From: Bacteroidales bacterium
GTDB taxonomy: Bacteria > Bacteroidota > Bacteroidia > Bacteroidales > F082
Assembly (NCBI GenBank): GCA_024689285.1
Contig: JAILDR010000159.1
Span: 1 to 16,179 of the forward strand
Length of the DNA: 16,179 bases
Direction of reading: 5' to 3'
Positions 7,232-14,088 of this stretch are shown here, in pieces. A program made the translations under genes and the position numbers. Position 1 is the stretch's first letter; every line of letters starts with the position of its first letter. The notes under the pieces were generated by a model. That model searched no databases and was not told where the DNA came from. It saw only the letters and a program-made list of their open reading frames with translations.

Positions 7232-8530
7232 CCACTTGAAAATTTCCTTGTATGAAAGTTTTTTTCCGTACATCAAAATACCTGTTCGATAGATTTTTGC
7301 CGCTATCCAGGTCATCAGTATGAAAGTGCCCGCCAAAATGGCAGCCGAGACCACGACTTGCCAAATCGGGACACCGAACGGGATTCTGACCATCATGGAG
7401 ATGGGGGAGGTGAACGGTATCATCGACAGCCATACCGAAAGCTGGCTGTCGGGGTTGTTGATGATATAAAACGAACTGATGATGGCGATAATGAGTGGTA
7501 CGGTAATGGGTAAGGTGAATTGTTGCGAATCGGTGTTGTTGTCCACCAAAGAGCCGATAGCGGCATATAGGGTGGCATAAAGCAGGTAGCCCAAGATGAA
7601 GAATATGAGGAAGCAGGTGATGATGGTGCCAAAGTCGATGCTTTGGGCAATCTGCAGGATGCTTTGCACGCCTTCGTTGCTCATGATGTCGTTGGAGGTG
7701 ATTTCTTGGGTCATGACGGTGCCTTGCGATAGCATGTCGGGGTGACTGATGCCGACGTAGGCGGAGAAGCCCGCGTAAAAGACACCTGTCAGCAAAACCC
7801 AAAGCACGAACTGGGTGAGGGCGACCAGCGAAACGCCGATGACCTTTCCCATCATCAGCTGGAATGGCTTCACCGAGCTGATGATGACTTCGATGATGCG
7901 GTTGGTCTTTTCTTCCGCCACGCCTTGCATCACTTGTCCTCCGAAGAAAATGATGAACATATAGACCAGCATGGCGAGGATGATGCCGAGAGTGAACTGC
8001 ACCTTGGTGAAGGTCTCTTTCTCGTTGCCTTTTTCGTCCATGCGCATGATTTGCAGGTTGACGTTGGTCTTCACGGCGTTGACAATCTCCGGGTCGACGC
8101 CGTTGGCCATCAGTTTTTGTTCCTCAATTTCTTTTTCCATCACGTTGCTGATGTAGGCTTCCACCTCTATCGGCACTTGCCGCAGGCTGTAAACAATTGC
8201 GTTTGAGGGGATGTTGAGCTGGGTGGGGGGCACGTAGAGTGCCATATCAAAGATGCCAGATTTCACCATTTCCTTCACGGAATCAATAGGTTGGCCGGGC
8301 ATGAGGACGAAGGTGTGTTTTTGTGTGTCGTTGAAGCGGTCTTCAAACCAATGGCTTTCGTCGACAACGGCAACGCGCATTTTCTCGTCGCTCGAATTGA
8401 GGGCGAGCATGATGGGGATGATGTATATGGCCGCCATGAGGATGGGCCCCAGGAAGGTCATGATGAGGAAACTGCGCTTGCGCACTCGTGTCAGATATTC
8501 ACGCTTGATGATGAGTCCAATCTTGTTCAT
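7217..8530 (-). CDS. ABC-2 type transporter permease (NatB-like)
   Basis: The 437-aa product has the layout of NatB/ABC-2 exporter permeases. A first membrane helix at about 20-42 follows a basic IKREYLTRVRKR start. A large extracytoplasmic domain spans about 45-175, and a cluster of five or so hydrophobic segments follows from about 180. Family-like motifs are VAEEKTNRIIEVIISSVKPF and MIPFTSPISMMVRIPFG. Its ATG overlaps the stop of the ATPase gene by 4 bases (ATGA), the usual arrangement for a two-gene exporter. NatAB exports sodium in Bacillus, but the substrate here cannot be read from sequence. Drug, lipid or ion export are all possible. Confidence 0.85.
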   Translation of the reverse strand: MNKIGLIIKREYLTRVRKRSFLIMTFLGPILMAAIYIIPIMLALNSSDEKMRVAVVDESHWFEDRFNDTQKHTFVLMPGQPIDSVKEMVKSGIFDMALYVPPTQLNIPSNAIVYSLRQVPIEVEAYISNVMEKEIEEQKLMANGVDPEIVNAVKTNVNLQIMRMDEKGNEKETFTKVQFTLGIILAMLVYMFIIFFGGQVMQGVAEEKTNRIIEVIISSVKPFQLMMGKVIGVSLVALTQFVLWVLLTGVFYAGFSAYVGISHPDMLSQGTVMTQEITSNDIMSNEGVQSILQIAQSIDFGTIITCFLIFFILGYLLYATLYAAIGSLVDNNTDSQQFTLPITVPLIIAIISSFYIINNPDSQLSVWLSMIPFTSPISMMVRIPFGVPIWQVVVSAAILAGTFILMTWIAAKIYRTGILMYGKKLSYKEIFKWLKYK

Positions 8531-9450
8531 GAGGCTTGGTTTTTGGATTGCACTTCTTGGATGAAGATGTCGTTCATTGAGGGCAAGACTTCCTTGAACG
8601 AGACGAGTTGCCCGATTTGGAGCAGTCGGTTGATGAGCTCGTTGGGCGACTCGCTGAAAAGGGTCAGCTTGGTCTCGTTGTGGAGGTCGGTGTGCTCCAC
8701 CTTTATATTATTATAGGTGTCGGCAACAGACATGACCGTGTTGAAGTCGTCGCAGCGTACGATGAGTTCCCGCTGGTGAGTGTCGTGCTGGCGTTTGATG
8801 TCGTTGACTTTGCCTTGCAGGATGCTTTTGCCGTTGTTGATAAGGGTGATGCTGTCGCAAAGTTCCTCAACGGAGGCCATGTTGTGGGTTGAGAGGAGGA
8901 TGGTCGCCCCTTTGTCGCGCAGCTCGAGGATGGCTTCTTTGAGCAAGTTGGCGTTGATGGGGTCGAAACCGCTGAAGGGTTCGTCAAAGATGAGGATGTC
9001 GGGCTCGTGGATAACGGTGGTGATGAACTGAACCTTTTGCTGCATGCCTTTTGAAAGCTCTTCGACTTTTTTGTCCCACCAGGCGCTGATTTCAAACTTG
9101 TCGAACCATGTTTTCAGCCGTTTCTGGGCTTCGGCTTTCTTGATGCCTTTGAGCTCGGCGAGATAGATGGCCTGCTCGCCGACTTTCATCTTTTTGTAAA
9201 GTCCGCGTTCTTCGGGCAGGTAGCCTATTTTGGCGATGTGCTTTTGGCAGAGCGGTTCTCCGCCAATCACCACTTGGCCTGAATCGGGTGCTGTGATTTG
9301 GTTGAGGATGCGGATAAGGGTGGTCTTGCCTGCACCGTTAGGACCCAAAAGACCGTATATGCAATGCTCTGGGATGTCAATGCACATACGGTCTAATGCG
9401 GTGTGGTCGGCAAATCGTTTCGTGACCTCTTGGATGGATATTTCGCTCAT
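8527..9450 (-). CDS. ABC transporter ATP-binding protein (NatA-like)
   Basis: The 307-aa ATPase is complete: Walker A GPNGAGKTT at about 36-44, a Q-loop-region variant YLPEERGLYKKM at 77-88, signature LSKGMQQKV at 132-140, Walker B ILIFDEPFSGFDP at 152-164, and the switch His in STHNMAS (about 189). YLPEERGLY is typical of the NatA/DUF4162-type exporters, and the roughly 90-residue C-terminal tail fits that group. It energises the permease encoded by the next gene. It is coupled by ATGA overlaps to dnaJ upstream and to the permease gene downstream, so the three are probably translated from one mRNA. The substrate is unknown. Confidence 0.9.
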   Translation of the reverse strand: MSEISIQEVTKRFADHTALDRMCIDIPEHCIYGLLGPNGAGKTTLIRILNQITAPDSGQVVIGGEPLCQKHIAKIGYLPEERGLYKKMKVGEQAIYLAELKGIKKAEAQKRLKTWFDKFEISAWWDKKVEELSKGMQQKVQFITTVIHEPDILIFDEPFSGFDPINANLLKEAILELRDKGATILLSTHNMASVEELCDSITLINNGKSILQGKVNDIKRQHDTHQRELIVRCDDFNTVMSVADTYNNIKVEHTDLHNETKLTLFSESPNELINRLLQIGQLVSFKEVLPSMNDIFIQEVQSKNQAS

Positions 9451-10640
9451 TGGTTAAAATAATCCTTGATTTTACTGAAAAAACTCTTCTCGTCAGCGGT
9501 GGGGTTGGGCTTGAAGTTTTCCGACTGGGCAAGTTGCTGCAATAGTTCTTCCTCTTTCTTGTTGAACTTCTTCGGGATCCACACATTCACGTTGACGAGC
9601 ATGTCGCCGCTGCCGTAGCCGTTGAGGACGGGCAGGCCTTTTCCTCTTAATCTCAATACTTTGCCGCTCTGGGTGCCAGGGGCAATCTTCACCCTCACCT
9701 TGCCGTCAACCGTGGGTACTTCGGCCTGTGTGCCGAGGATGGCCTCAGGTATGGTGATGAACAGGTTGTAGATCAAGTTGCTTTCGTCACGCTCGAAGTC
9801 GGGATGGGCTTCTTCCTCGATGAGGACGAGCAGGTCGCCGTTCACGCCGTTGTGCGGTCCGGCGTTGCCTTTGCCGCGCACGTTGAGTTGCATTCCTTCG
9901 CCCACGCCGGCCGGGATGTCGATGTCGATGATTTCATCGCCTTTCACGATGCCTTCGCCGCCGCAATGGGTGCATTTCTTTTTGATGATGGTGCCTTGTC
10001 CGCCGCAGGTGGGACACACCGAGGCGGTTTGCATCTGTCCGAAAAACGAGTTGACGGTCTGCACCACCTGTCCGCGACCGTGACAGGTGGGGCAGGTTTC
10101 GGTGGAGCCGTCCTCGGAGCCGCTACCGTGGCAATGCGTACAAGTGACATACTTGCTGACCTTGATTTTCTTTTTCACGCCGTGTGCAATCTCTGAGAGG
10201 TTGAGTTTCACCTTCACGCGGAGATTGGAGCCGCGTTGGCGTACGGTGCCGCCCCGGCTGCCGCCGCCAAAACCGCCGAAGCCGCCAAAGCCGCCACCAA
10301 AGTCAAAGCCGCGACCGAACACGCTGTTCAGGATGTCGTTCAGGTCGAAGTCGGCGAAGCCGCCGCCGAAGCCGCCGCCAGCCGAGCCGCCGTCCATGCC
10401 GGCAAAGCCGTACTGGTCGTAACGCGCCTTCTTGTTGGCATCGCTCAAGACGGAATAGGCTTCAGAGGCTTCCTTGAAGTTCTCTTCTGCGGTTTTCTTC
10501 TCGGCGTCGGTACCGTTCACCCACTTGTCGGGGTGCCATTTGAGCGCGGCCTTGCGGTAGGCACTCTTTATCTCGTCGGGTGTGGAGGTCTTGCTGACGC
10601 CCAGCACCTCGTAATAATCTCTTTTTTGTTTATCTGCCAT
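9447..10640 (-). CDS. dnaJ: Chaperone DnaJ (Hsp40)
   Basis: The 397-aa type I DnaJ delivers unfolded clients to DnaK and stimulates its ATPase. The J domain is at about 7-78 with HPD at 36-38. The Gly/Phe-rich linker, at about 80-130, is very rich in FGG repeats. The zinc centre at about 167-230 has all four CxxCxGxG repeats (CTHCHGSG, CPTCHGRG, CPTCGGQG, CTHCGGEG), followed by the substrate-binding C-terminal domains with IPAGVGEGMQL and GKVLRLRGKGLP. After HPD the loop KWVNGTDAEKKTAEE is a few residues longer than in E. coli, a form I associate with Prevotella-like bacteria. It follows grpE, with a palindromic repeat between them, and overlaps the ABC ATPase gene by 4 bases. No dnaK is in the window. 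Confidence 0.96.
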   Translation of the reverse strand: MADKQKRDYYEVLGVSKTSTPDEIKSAYRKAALKWHPDKWVNGTDAEKKTAEENFKEASEAYSVLSDANKKARYDQYGFAGMDGGSAGGGFGGGFADFDLNDILNSVFGRGFDFGGGFGGFGGFGGGSRGGTVRQRGSNLRVKVKLNLSEIAHGVKKKIKVSKYVTCTHCHGSGSEDGSTETCPTCHGRGQVVQTVNSFFGQMQTASVCPTCGGQGTIIKKKCTHCGGEGIVKGDEIIDIDIPAGVGEGMQLNVRGKGNAGPHNGVNGDLLVLIEEEAHPDFERDESNLIYNLFITIPEAILGTQAEVPTVDGKVRVKIAPGTQSGKVLRLRGKGLPVLNGYGSGDMLVNVNVWIPKKFNKKEEELLQQLAQSENFKPNPTADEKSFFSKIKDYFNQ

Positions 10641-10680
10641 TGTTTAATTCCTTTCTAATCTGCTTGTTTTCTGTCGCTTT

Positions 10681-10757
10681 GCGTCATTGCGAGGAGGAAC
10701 GACGAAGCAATCCACTGGCTGCATTCCTGGATTGCCGCGCTTCGCTCGCAATGACGC
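10681..10757. repeat. REP-like palindromic intergenic element
   Basis: This is an imperfect inverted repeat. The left arm begins GCGTCATTGCGAG and ends GCAATCCA. The right arm begins TGGATTGC and ends CTCGCAATGACGC. The outer 13 bases and inner 8 bases of the arms pair perfectly, with a mismatched GC-rich middle and a loop of about 13 bases (10715-10727). Elements of this GTCATTGCGAG...GCAATCC form recur between genes in many bacterial genomes. It fills the gap between grpE and dnaJ. With no T tract it is unlikely to terminate fully, but the mRNA could fold into a long hairpin there. Confidence 0.75.
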
Positions 10758-10771
10758 GAAGCGTGTCCAGA

Positions 10772-11410
10772 TTAATTCCCTACAACCACTCGCGCGAATC
10801 GAATCACCTTGCCGTTCAGTTTGTAGCCTTTCTGAATGACATCCAGCACCTTGCCTTTCTTGTCCTCAGAAGGGGCGGGAACCATCGTGAGGGCTTCGTG
10901 CTCATCGGTGTTGAATTCGGCTTCCATCGCCTCGATTTCCTCCAAACCTTTCTTTTTCAAGGAGTCTTTCAGCTTGTTGTAAATCAAGGTGACGCCTTGA
11001 ATGTCTGATTCGTTGCCGTTTTTCTCCATGTTTTGCAGGGCGCGCTCAAAGTCGTCCAAAACGGGCAGGATGTCCTTGATGACGTTTTCCGATGCTGTGA
11101 CGGTCAAATCAAGTTTTTCCTTGGCGGTGCGTTTGCGGAAGTTGTCGAACTCGGCTTGCAGACGCAGGTGCTTGTCGTTCAGCTCGGCGAGTTTGCTTTT
11201 TGTCTCTTCCAAAGCCTTCTCGGCTGCATGACGTATTTTGAACCGTTTTGACTTTTTGTCCGAAATATTGTCACCTGAAGTCTCTTTGGCTTCGGCTGCT
11301 TTTTCTTGTTGCGGTTGCTCTTCGGCAGGCTCTTGCTGGTTCTCGATGTCGGGATTGACGGCGTTTTTCATGGCATCGTCCTGATTGTTAGCGTTTTCGT
11401 TTTCTTTCAT
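10772..11410 (-). CDS. grpE: Nucleotide exchange factor GrpE
   Basis: 212 aa from the ATG at 11410 (MKENENANN). A longer ORF back to 11530 is open, but the extension is Phe/Lys/Cys-rich without family resemblance and covers the promoter region. GrpE releases ADP from DnaK. The N-terminal 60 residues are acidic and Gln-rich, probably disordered. A long coiled-coil helix spans about 62-110 (LAELNDKHLRLQAEFDNFRK). The beta domain has the family motifs TDEHEAL and VIQKGYKLNGKVIRFARVVV at the C-terminus. Length and order are normal for the family. It lies upstream of dnaJ in the same direction, 131 bases away. Confidence 0.95.
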   Translation of the reverse strand: MKENENANNQDDAMKNAVNPDIENQQEPAEEQPQQEKAAEAKETSGDNISDKKSKRFKIRHAAEKALEETKSKLAELNDKHLRLQAEFDNFRKRTAKEKLDLTVTASENVIKDILPVLDDFERALQNMEKNGNESDIQGVTLIYNKLKDSLKKKGLEEIEAMEAEFNTDEHEALTMVPAPSEDKKGKVLDVIQKGYKLNGKVIRFARVVVGN

Positions 11411-11466
11411 GATATGTTTTGTTTTTATTTTTCTTTTTTTTCGCTTTGGTATATCAAATCCTTTGC

Positions 11467-11482
11467 CAAAACATGTGTTTTG
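11467..11482. promoter_or_regulatory. 16-bp palindrome upstream of grpE
   Basis: The sequence CAAAACATGTGTTTTG is an inverted repeat with 7-bp arms (CAAAACA and TGTTTTG) and a 2-base centre, 57 bases ahead of the grpE start. It is close to the expected promoter of a heat-shock gene, so it may be an operator. It is not the CIRCE element of HrcA. No clear TAnnTTTG box was found in this gap, and AT-rich sequence makes chance palindromes fairly likely. Confidence 0.35.
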
Positions 11483-11548
11483 ACAAAATGGCAGGGAAGA
11501 TGTTTTTTCAAGAAACGGGGGAAAAACCAACCTGAAACCTTCTTGGTC

Positions 11549-12847
11549 TTACATCCTCTCAATCTCCGCTCCCAAGGCATTCAACCGTTTGTCAATATAC
11601 TGGTAACCACGTTCGATTTGGTCGCTGTTGTCGATGATGCTGGTGCCGTTGGCGGAGAGGGCGGCGATGAGCAGGGCGACGCCGGCGCGGATGTCGGGTG
11701 AGGCCATGCGGATGCCGCGAAGGGCGTGGGCGTGGTCGAGGCCGATGACGTTGGCGCGGTGGGGGTCGCAGAGGATGATTTGCGCGCCCATGTCGATGAG
11801 TTTGTCGACAAAGAACAGGCGGCTCTCAAACATCTTTTGGTGGATGAGCACGGTGCCTTTGGCTTGCGTGGCCACCACCAGGACGATGCTAATCAGGTCG
11901 GGCGTGAAGCCCGGCCAGGGCGCGTCGGCGACCGTGAGGATGCTGCCGTCCATGAAGGTCTGCACCTCGTAATGCTCCTGAGCGGGGATGAAAATGTCGT
12001 CGCCACGGTATTCCATTCGTATGCCCAACCTGCTGAACACATCGGGGATGATGCCGAGTTGGGCGATGCCCGCGTTTTTGATGGTGATTTCGCTGCCTGT
12101 CATTGCTGCCATTCCGATGAAGCTGCCCACCTCAATCATGTCGGCCAGCAGGGTGTGTTCCGTGCCGTGCAACCGGCTTACGCCATTGATGGTGAGGAGG
12201 TTCGACCCTACGCCCTTGATGTCGGCCCCCATGCTGTTGAGCATGGTGCAGAGCTGCACGAGATAAGGCTCGCAGGCGGCGTTGAAGATGGTGGTGGTGC
12301 CCTGTGCCATCACGGCGGCCATCACGATGTTGGCCGTGCCGGTGACGGAGGCCTCGTCCAATAGCATGTAGCAGCCTTTCAGCCCTCCTTTTTGCACTTC
12401 AACCTGATAGGTGTCGAAATCGAAGATGACACCAAGCTTCTGGAGGCCGATGACGTGGGTGTCTAACCTGCGCCTTCCGATTTTGTCGCCGCCGGGCTTG
12501 GGCATGCAGGCCTTGCCGAAGCGGGCCAGCATGGGGCCTGTCATCATCACGCTGCCGCGCAGCTTTGAGGCGGTCTGTTGGTAGTCCGTCCCGTTGAAAT
12601 AGCCGAAATCGAGCGATTTGGCCTGCAGGGTGATGTCGTGCCGCGTGCGACGCTCAATCTCCACCCCCATGCCTTCCAGCAGGGCAATCAAATTGTTGAT
12701 ATCGAGGATGTCGGGCAGGTTGTGGATGGTGACGCGCTCTTCGGTGAGCAGGCAGGCGCACAGAATCTGCATGGCTTCGTTCTTTGCGCCTTGCGGCATG
12801 ATGTCGCCTTGCAGTTTGCAACCGCCCTTTATCTTTAGTGATGCCAT
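11549..12847 (-). CDS. murA: UDP-N-acetylglucosamine 1-carboxyvinyltransferase (Cys-to-Asp type)
   Basis: The 432-aa product transfers enolpyruvate from PEP to UDP-GlcNAc, the first committed step of peptidoglycan synthesis in the cytosol. The substrate-binding pair is present in GAKNEAMQ (Lys22, Asn23), as are TASKLRGSVMMTGPMLARFG and the general-base region PGFTPDL. The catalytic loop reads KPGGDKIGRRRLDTH, so residue 121 is Asp (codon GAC at 12487-12485), where E. coli has Cys115. Enzymes with this Asp are active but not alkylated by fosfomycin, so intrinsic insensitivity is expected. Otherwise the protein is full length. It follows the DUF4290 gene with a palindromic repeat in between, and probably shares its promoter. 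Confidence 0.95.
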   Translation of the reverse strand: MASLKIKGGCKLQGDIMPQGAKNEAMQILCACLLTEERVTIHNLPDILDINNLIALLEGMGVEIERRTRHDITLQAKSLDFGYFNGTDYQQTASKLRGSVMMTGPMLARFGKACMPKPGGDKIGRRRLDTHVIGLQKLGVIFDFDTYQVEVQKGGLKGCYMLLDEASVTGTANIVMAAVMAQGTTTIFNAACEPYLVQLCTMLNSMGADIKGVGSNLLTINGVSRLHGTEHTLLADMIEVGSFIGMAAMTGSEITIKNAGIAQLGIIPDVFSRLGIRMEYRGDDIFIPAQEHYEVQTFMDGSILTVADAPWPGFTPDLISIVLVVATQAKGTVLIHQKMFESRLFFVDKLIDMGAQIILCDPHRANVIGLDHAHALRGIRMASPDIRAGVALLIAALSANGTSIIDNSDQIERGYQYIDKRLNALGAEIERM

Positions 12848-12850
12848 TTT

Positions 12851-12919
12851 AATTCGGAATTCGGAATTCGGAATGCTGAATACGAAGCGAAGCTATTCCG
12901 CATTCCGCATTCTGCATTC
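12851..12919. repeat. Palindromic GGAATTC/GCATTC intergenic repeat
   Basis: The left half holds three tandem AATTCGG units followed by AATGCTGAAT. The right half holds tandem ATTCCGC and ATTCTGC units. The halves are imperfect inverted copies around a central ACGAAGCGAAGC, so RNA from either strand can fold into a long stem. It occupies nearly all the space between the DUF4290 stop and the murA start. Like the element at 10681-10757 it looks like a dispersed REP-type sequence, though from a different family. Confidence 0.6.
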
Positions 12920-12927
12920 ATACATTA

Positions 12928-13629
12928 TTATAGTTTTCCCAGTTGCTGCATACGTTTCTTGTAGGCTGGGTTGTTCGGGTTGTTCATATTGGCCTTCAGG
13001 TTGGGCGTCTTCTTTTTCTTCTTCTTGCCCAGCTGCTGTTGCGGCTTGGGCTGCAGTTTGCCGAGGGTGTCGCTTGTCGGCGTGCGAAGCTCCAAGTCGT
13101 TGGTGATAACGAGGCGCCTGCCCGAGATGGTTTTCAGGTCGTTGAGGATGACTTGGTCGTTGACGATGCTCTTGTTCCATTCCATATAGTTGCGCTTCAT
13201 CTGACCGGCCAAGGAGTAGGCGAGGGCTTCGCGCACTTCGTCGTCGTCTTCCTGCGAGGCGGCCTCAATCATCTTGATGAGGTATTGGCCGTAGTGGCCG
13301 TATTTGATTGTATTGTTTTGATAGCCAATATGCTGTGGCCTTTTCTGTTGCGACATAGGGGTGGGCGGTGCATAGGGGCTGTCCACGTCGAGTTGGTAGC
13401 CCGAAATCATGTAGAGGTGGTCCCACAGCTTGTGCTCATAGTCGCTCGACTGCTTGATGCCCGGGTTCATCTGCACCATCACGCTGATGATGTAGCGCGC
13501 CGCTTCGGTGCGCTGCCGGCGGTCTTCAATCTCAGGCAGTTTCTTGATCATTTCCTGAATACAACGACCGTATTCGGGAATCACAATCTGCTCTTTCTCA
13601 GTATTGTAGGTTAATCCGATTTTGTCCAT
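12928..13629 (-). CDS. DUF4290 domain-containing protein
   Basis: The 233-aa product is recognised as the Bacteroidetes DUF4290 family from its opening (GLTYNTEKEQIVIPEYGR) and from MVQMNPGIKQSSDYEHKLWDHL. There is no signal peptide or membrane segment, so it should be cytosolic. A helical body covers about 15-165. The tail from about 175 is basic and low in complexity, with a KKKKKK run and Asn/Pro/Gln-rich sequence ending in KKRMQQLGKL. It starts 19 bases downstream of a clear Bacteroidetes -7 box and precedes murA, an arrangement I recall as common in this phylum, which hints at a link with envelope synthesis. Its biochemical role is unknown. Confidence 0.85.
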   Translation of the reverse strand: MDKIGLTYNTEKEQIVIPEYGRCIQEMIKKLPEIEDRRQRTEAARYIISVMVQMNPGIKQSSDYEHKLWDHLYMISGYQLDVDSPYAPPTPMSQQKRPQHIGYQNNTIKYGHYGQYLIKMIEAASQEDDDEVREALAYSLAGQMKRNYMEWNKSIVNDQVILNDLKTISGRRLVITNDLELRTPTSDTLGKLQPKPQQQLGKKKKKKTPNLKANMNNPNNPAYKKRMQQLGKL

Positions 13630-13647
13630 CTTGTCTTAAAATTTTTG

Positions 13648-13675
13648 CAAAGGTACGGAAAAATATCCACACCAA
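13648..13675 (-). promoter_or_regulatory. Bacteroidetes-type promoter for DUF4290-murA
   Basis: The minus strand reads TACCTTTG at 13655-13648, the same box as upstream of the PorE-like gene, with TTG at 13675-13673 after a 17-base spacer. Transcription would begin roughly a dozen bases before the ATG at 13629, giving a very short leader. It lies between the terminator at 13692-13722 and the gene, as expected. Confidence 0.65.
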
Positions 13676-13691
13676 GAAGTGTATATCAAAA

Positions 13692-13722
13692 AAAGCTGCA
13701 CCGCAAGTTGCGGCACAGCTTT
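13692..13722 (-). terminator. Rho-independent terminator of the secreted-protein operon
   Basis: The outer stem AAAGCTG/CAGCTTT and inner stem CCGCAA/TTGCGG are separated by a CA/CA internal mismatch, with a one-base G between the inner arms (the apical pairs open to form the loop). On the minus strand a run of seven T follows. It lies 25 bases past the stop of the 100-aa gene. Confidence 0.88.
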
Positions 13723-13746
13723 CTTAGGTTTTGAGCGTTTAATGGT

Positions 13747-14049
13747 TTAGTCCTTCTTGTTTCTCTTCGTCATGGCGTAGGCCGCGCCAAAGCCGACGAG
13801 CAGCAAGGTGCCACCGCCCACGGGAACGGGGGGATCGAAGGGATCTGGCCCGGGATCAACGTCGGCGTCGCCGTTGAAGATACCGCCGTGTACGGGCAAG
13901 AAGAATGGATCGTTACTGCCGATATAACCCCTGTCGTTACCAGAATGCCTGCGTTCTCCACGATAGAGGAGGCCACCGCCTGCCTGCTGCGCGAGGGCCG
14001 TCATGCACAGTCCGAGGACGAGTGCTATTGTCATTATTTGCTTTTTCAT
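13747..14049 (-). CDS. Small secreted protein with C-terminal GG-membrane-basic anchor tail
   Basis: The 100-aa product has a signal peptide (MKKQIMTIALVLGLCMTALA, cleavage before QQ). A short Gly/Arg-rich stretch follows, then an Asp/Pro-rich spacer (DADVDPGPDPFDPP), and it ends PVPVGGGTLLLVGFGAAYA followed by MTKRNKKD. That ending has a Pro/Gly motif, a hydrophobic helix of about 14-16 residues and a basic tail, the tripartite form of C-terminal sorting signals such as the PID-CTERM type described in Bacteroidetes. If so, the protein would be processed or retained at the inner membrane before reaching the surface. It lies 39 bases after the T9SS cargo gene and before a strong terminator, so the two are probably one transcript. 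No enzymatic domain is visible; function unknown. Confidence 0.75.
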   Translation of the reverse strand: MKKQIMTIALVLGLCMTALAQQAGGGLLYRGERRHSGNDRGYIGSNDPFFLPVHGGIFNGDADVDPGPDPFDPPVPVGGGTLLLVGFGAAYAMTKRNKKD

Positions 14050-14088
14050 TTTTATCTTGTTGTTTAGTTGTTGACTGTTCTTAATTAT

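Noticed and set aside
7149..7802. 217-aa minus-strand ORF overlapping the ABC permease
   Set aside because: His/Arg-rich out-of-frame reading of the permease gene.
10236..10658. Ala-rich plus-strand ORF opposite dnaJ
   Set aside because: It mirrors the GGC/GGT-rich Gly/Phe linker of dnaJ on the other strand; no family resemblance.
10640..11008. Plus-strand ORF of 122 aa across the grpE-dnaJ gap
   Set aside because: Its recognisable part is a translation of the REP-like palindrome, a well-known source of spurious proteins, and the rest is antisense to grpE.
11411..11530. 40-residue N-terminal extension of GrpE
   Set aside because: It has no similarity to GrpE and overlaps the likely promoter and palindrome; MKENEN at 11410 is the natural start.
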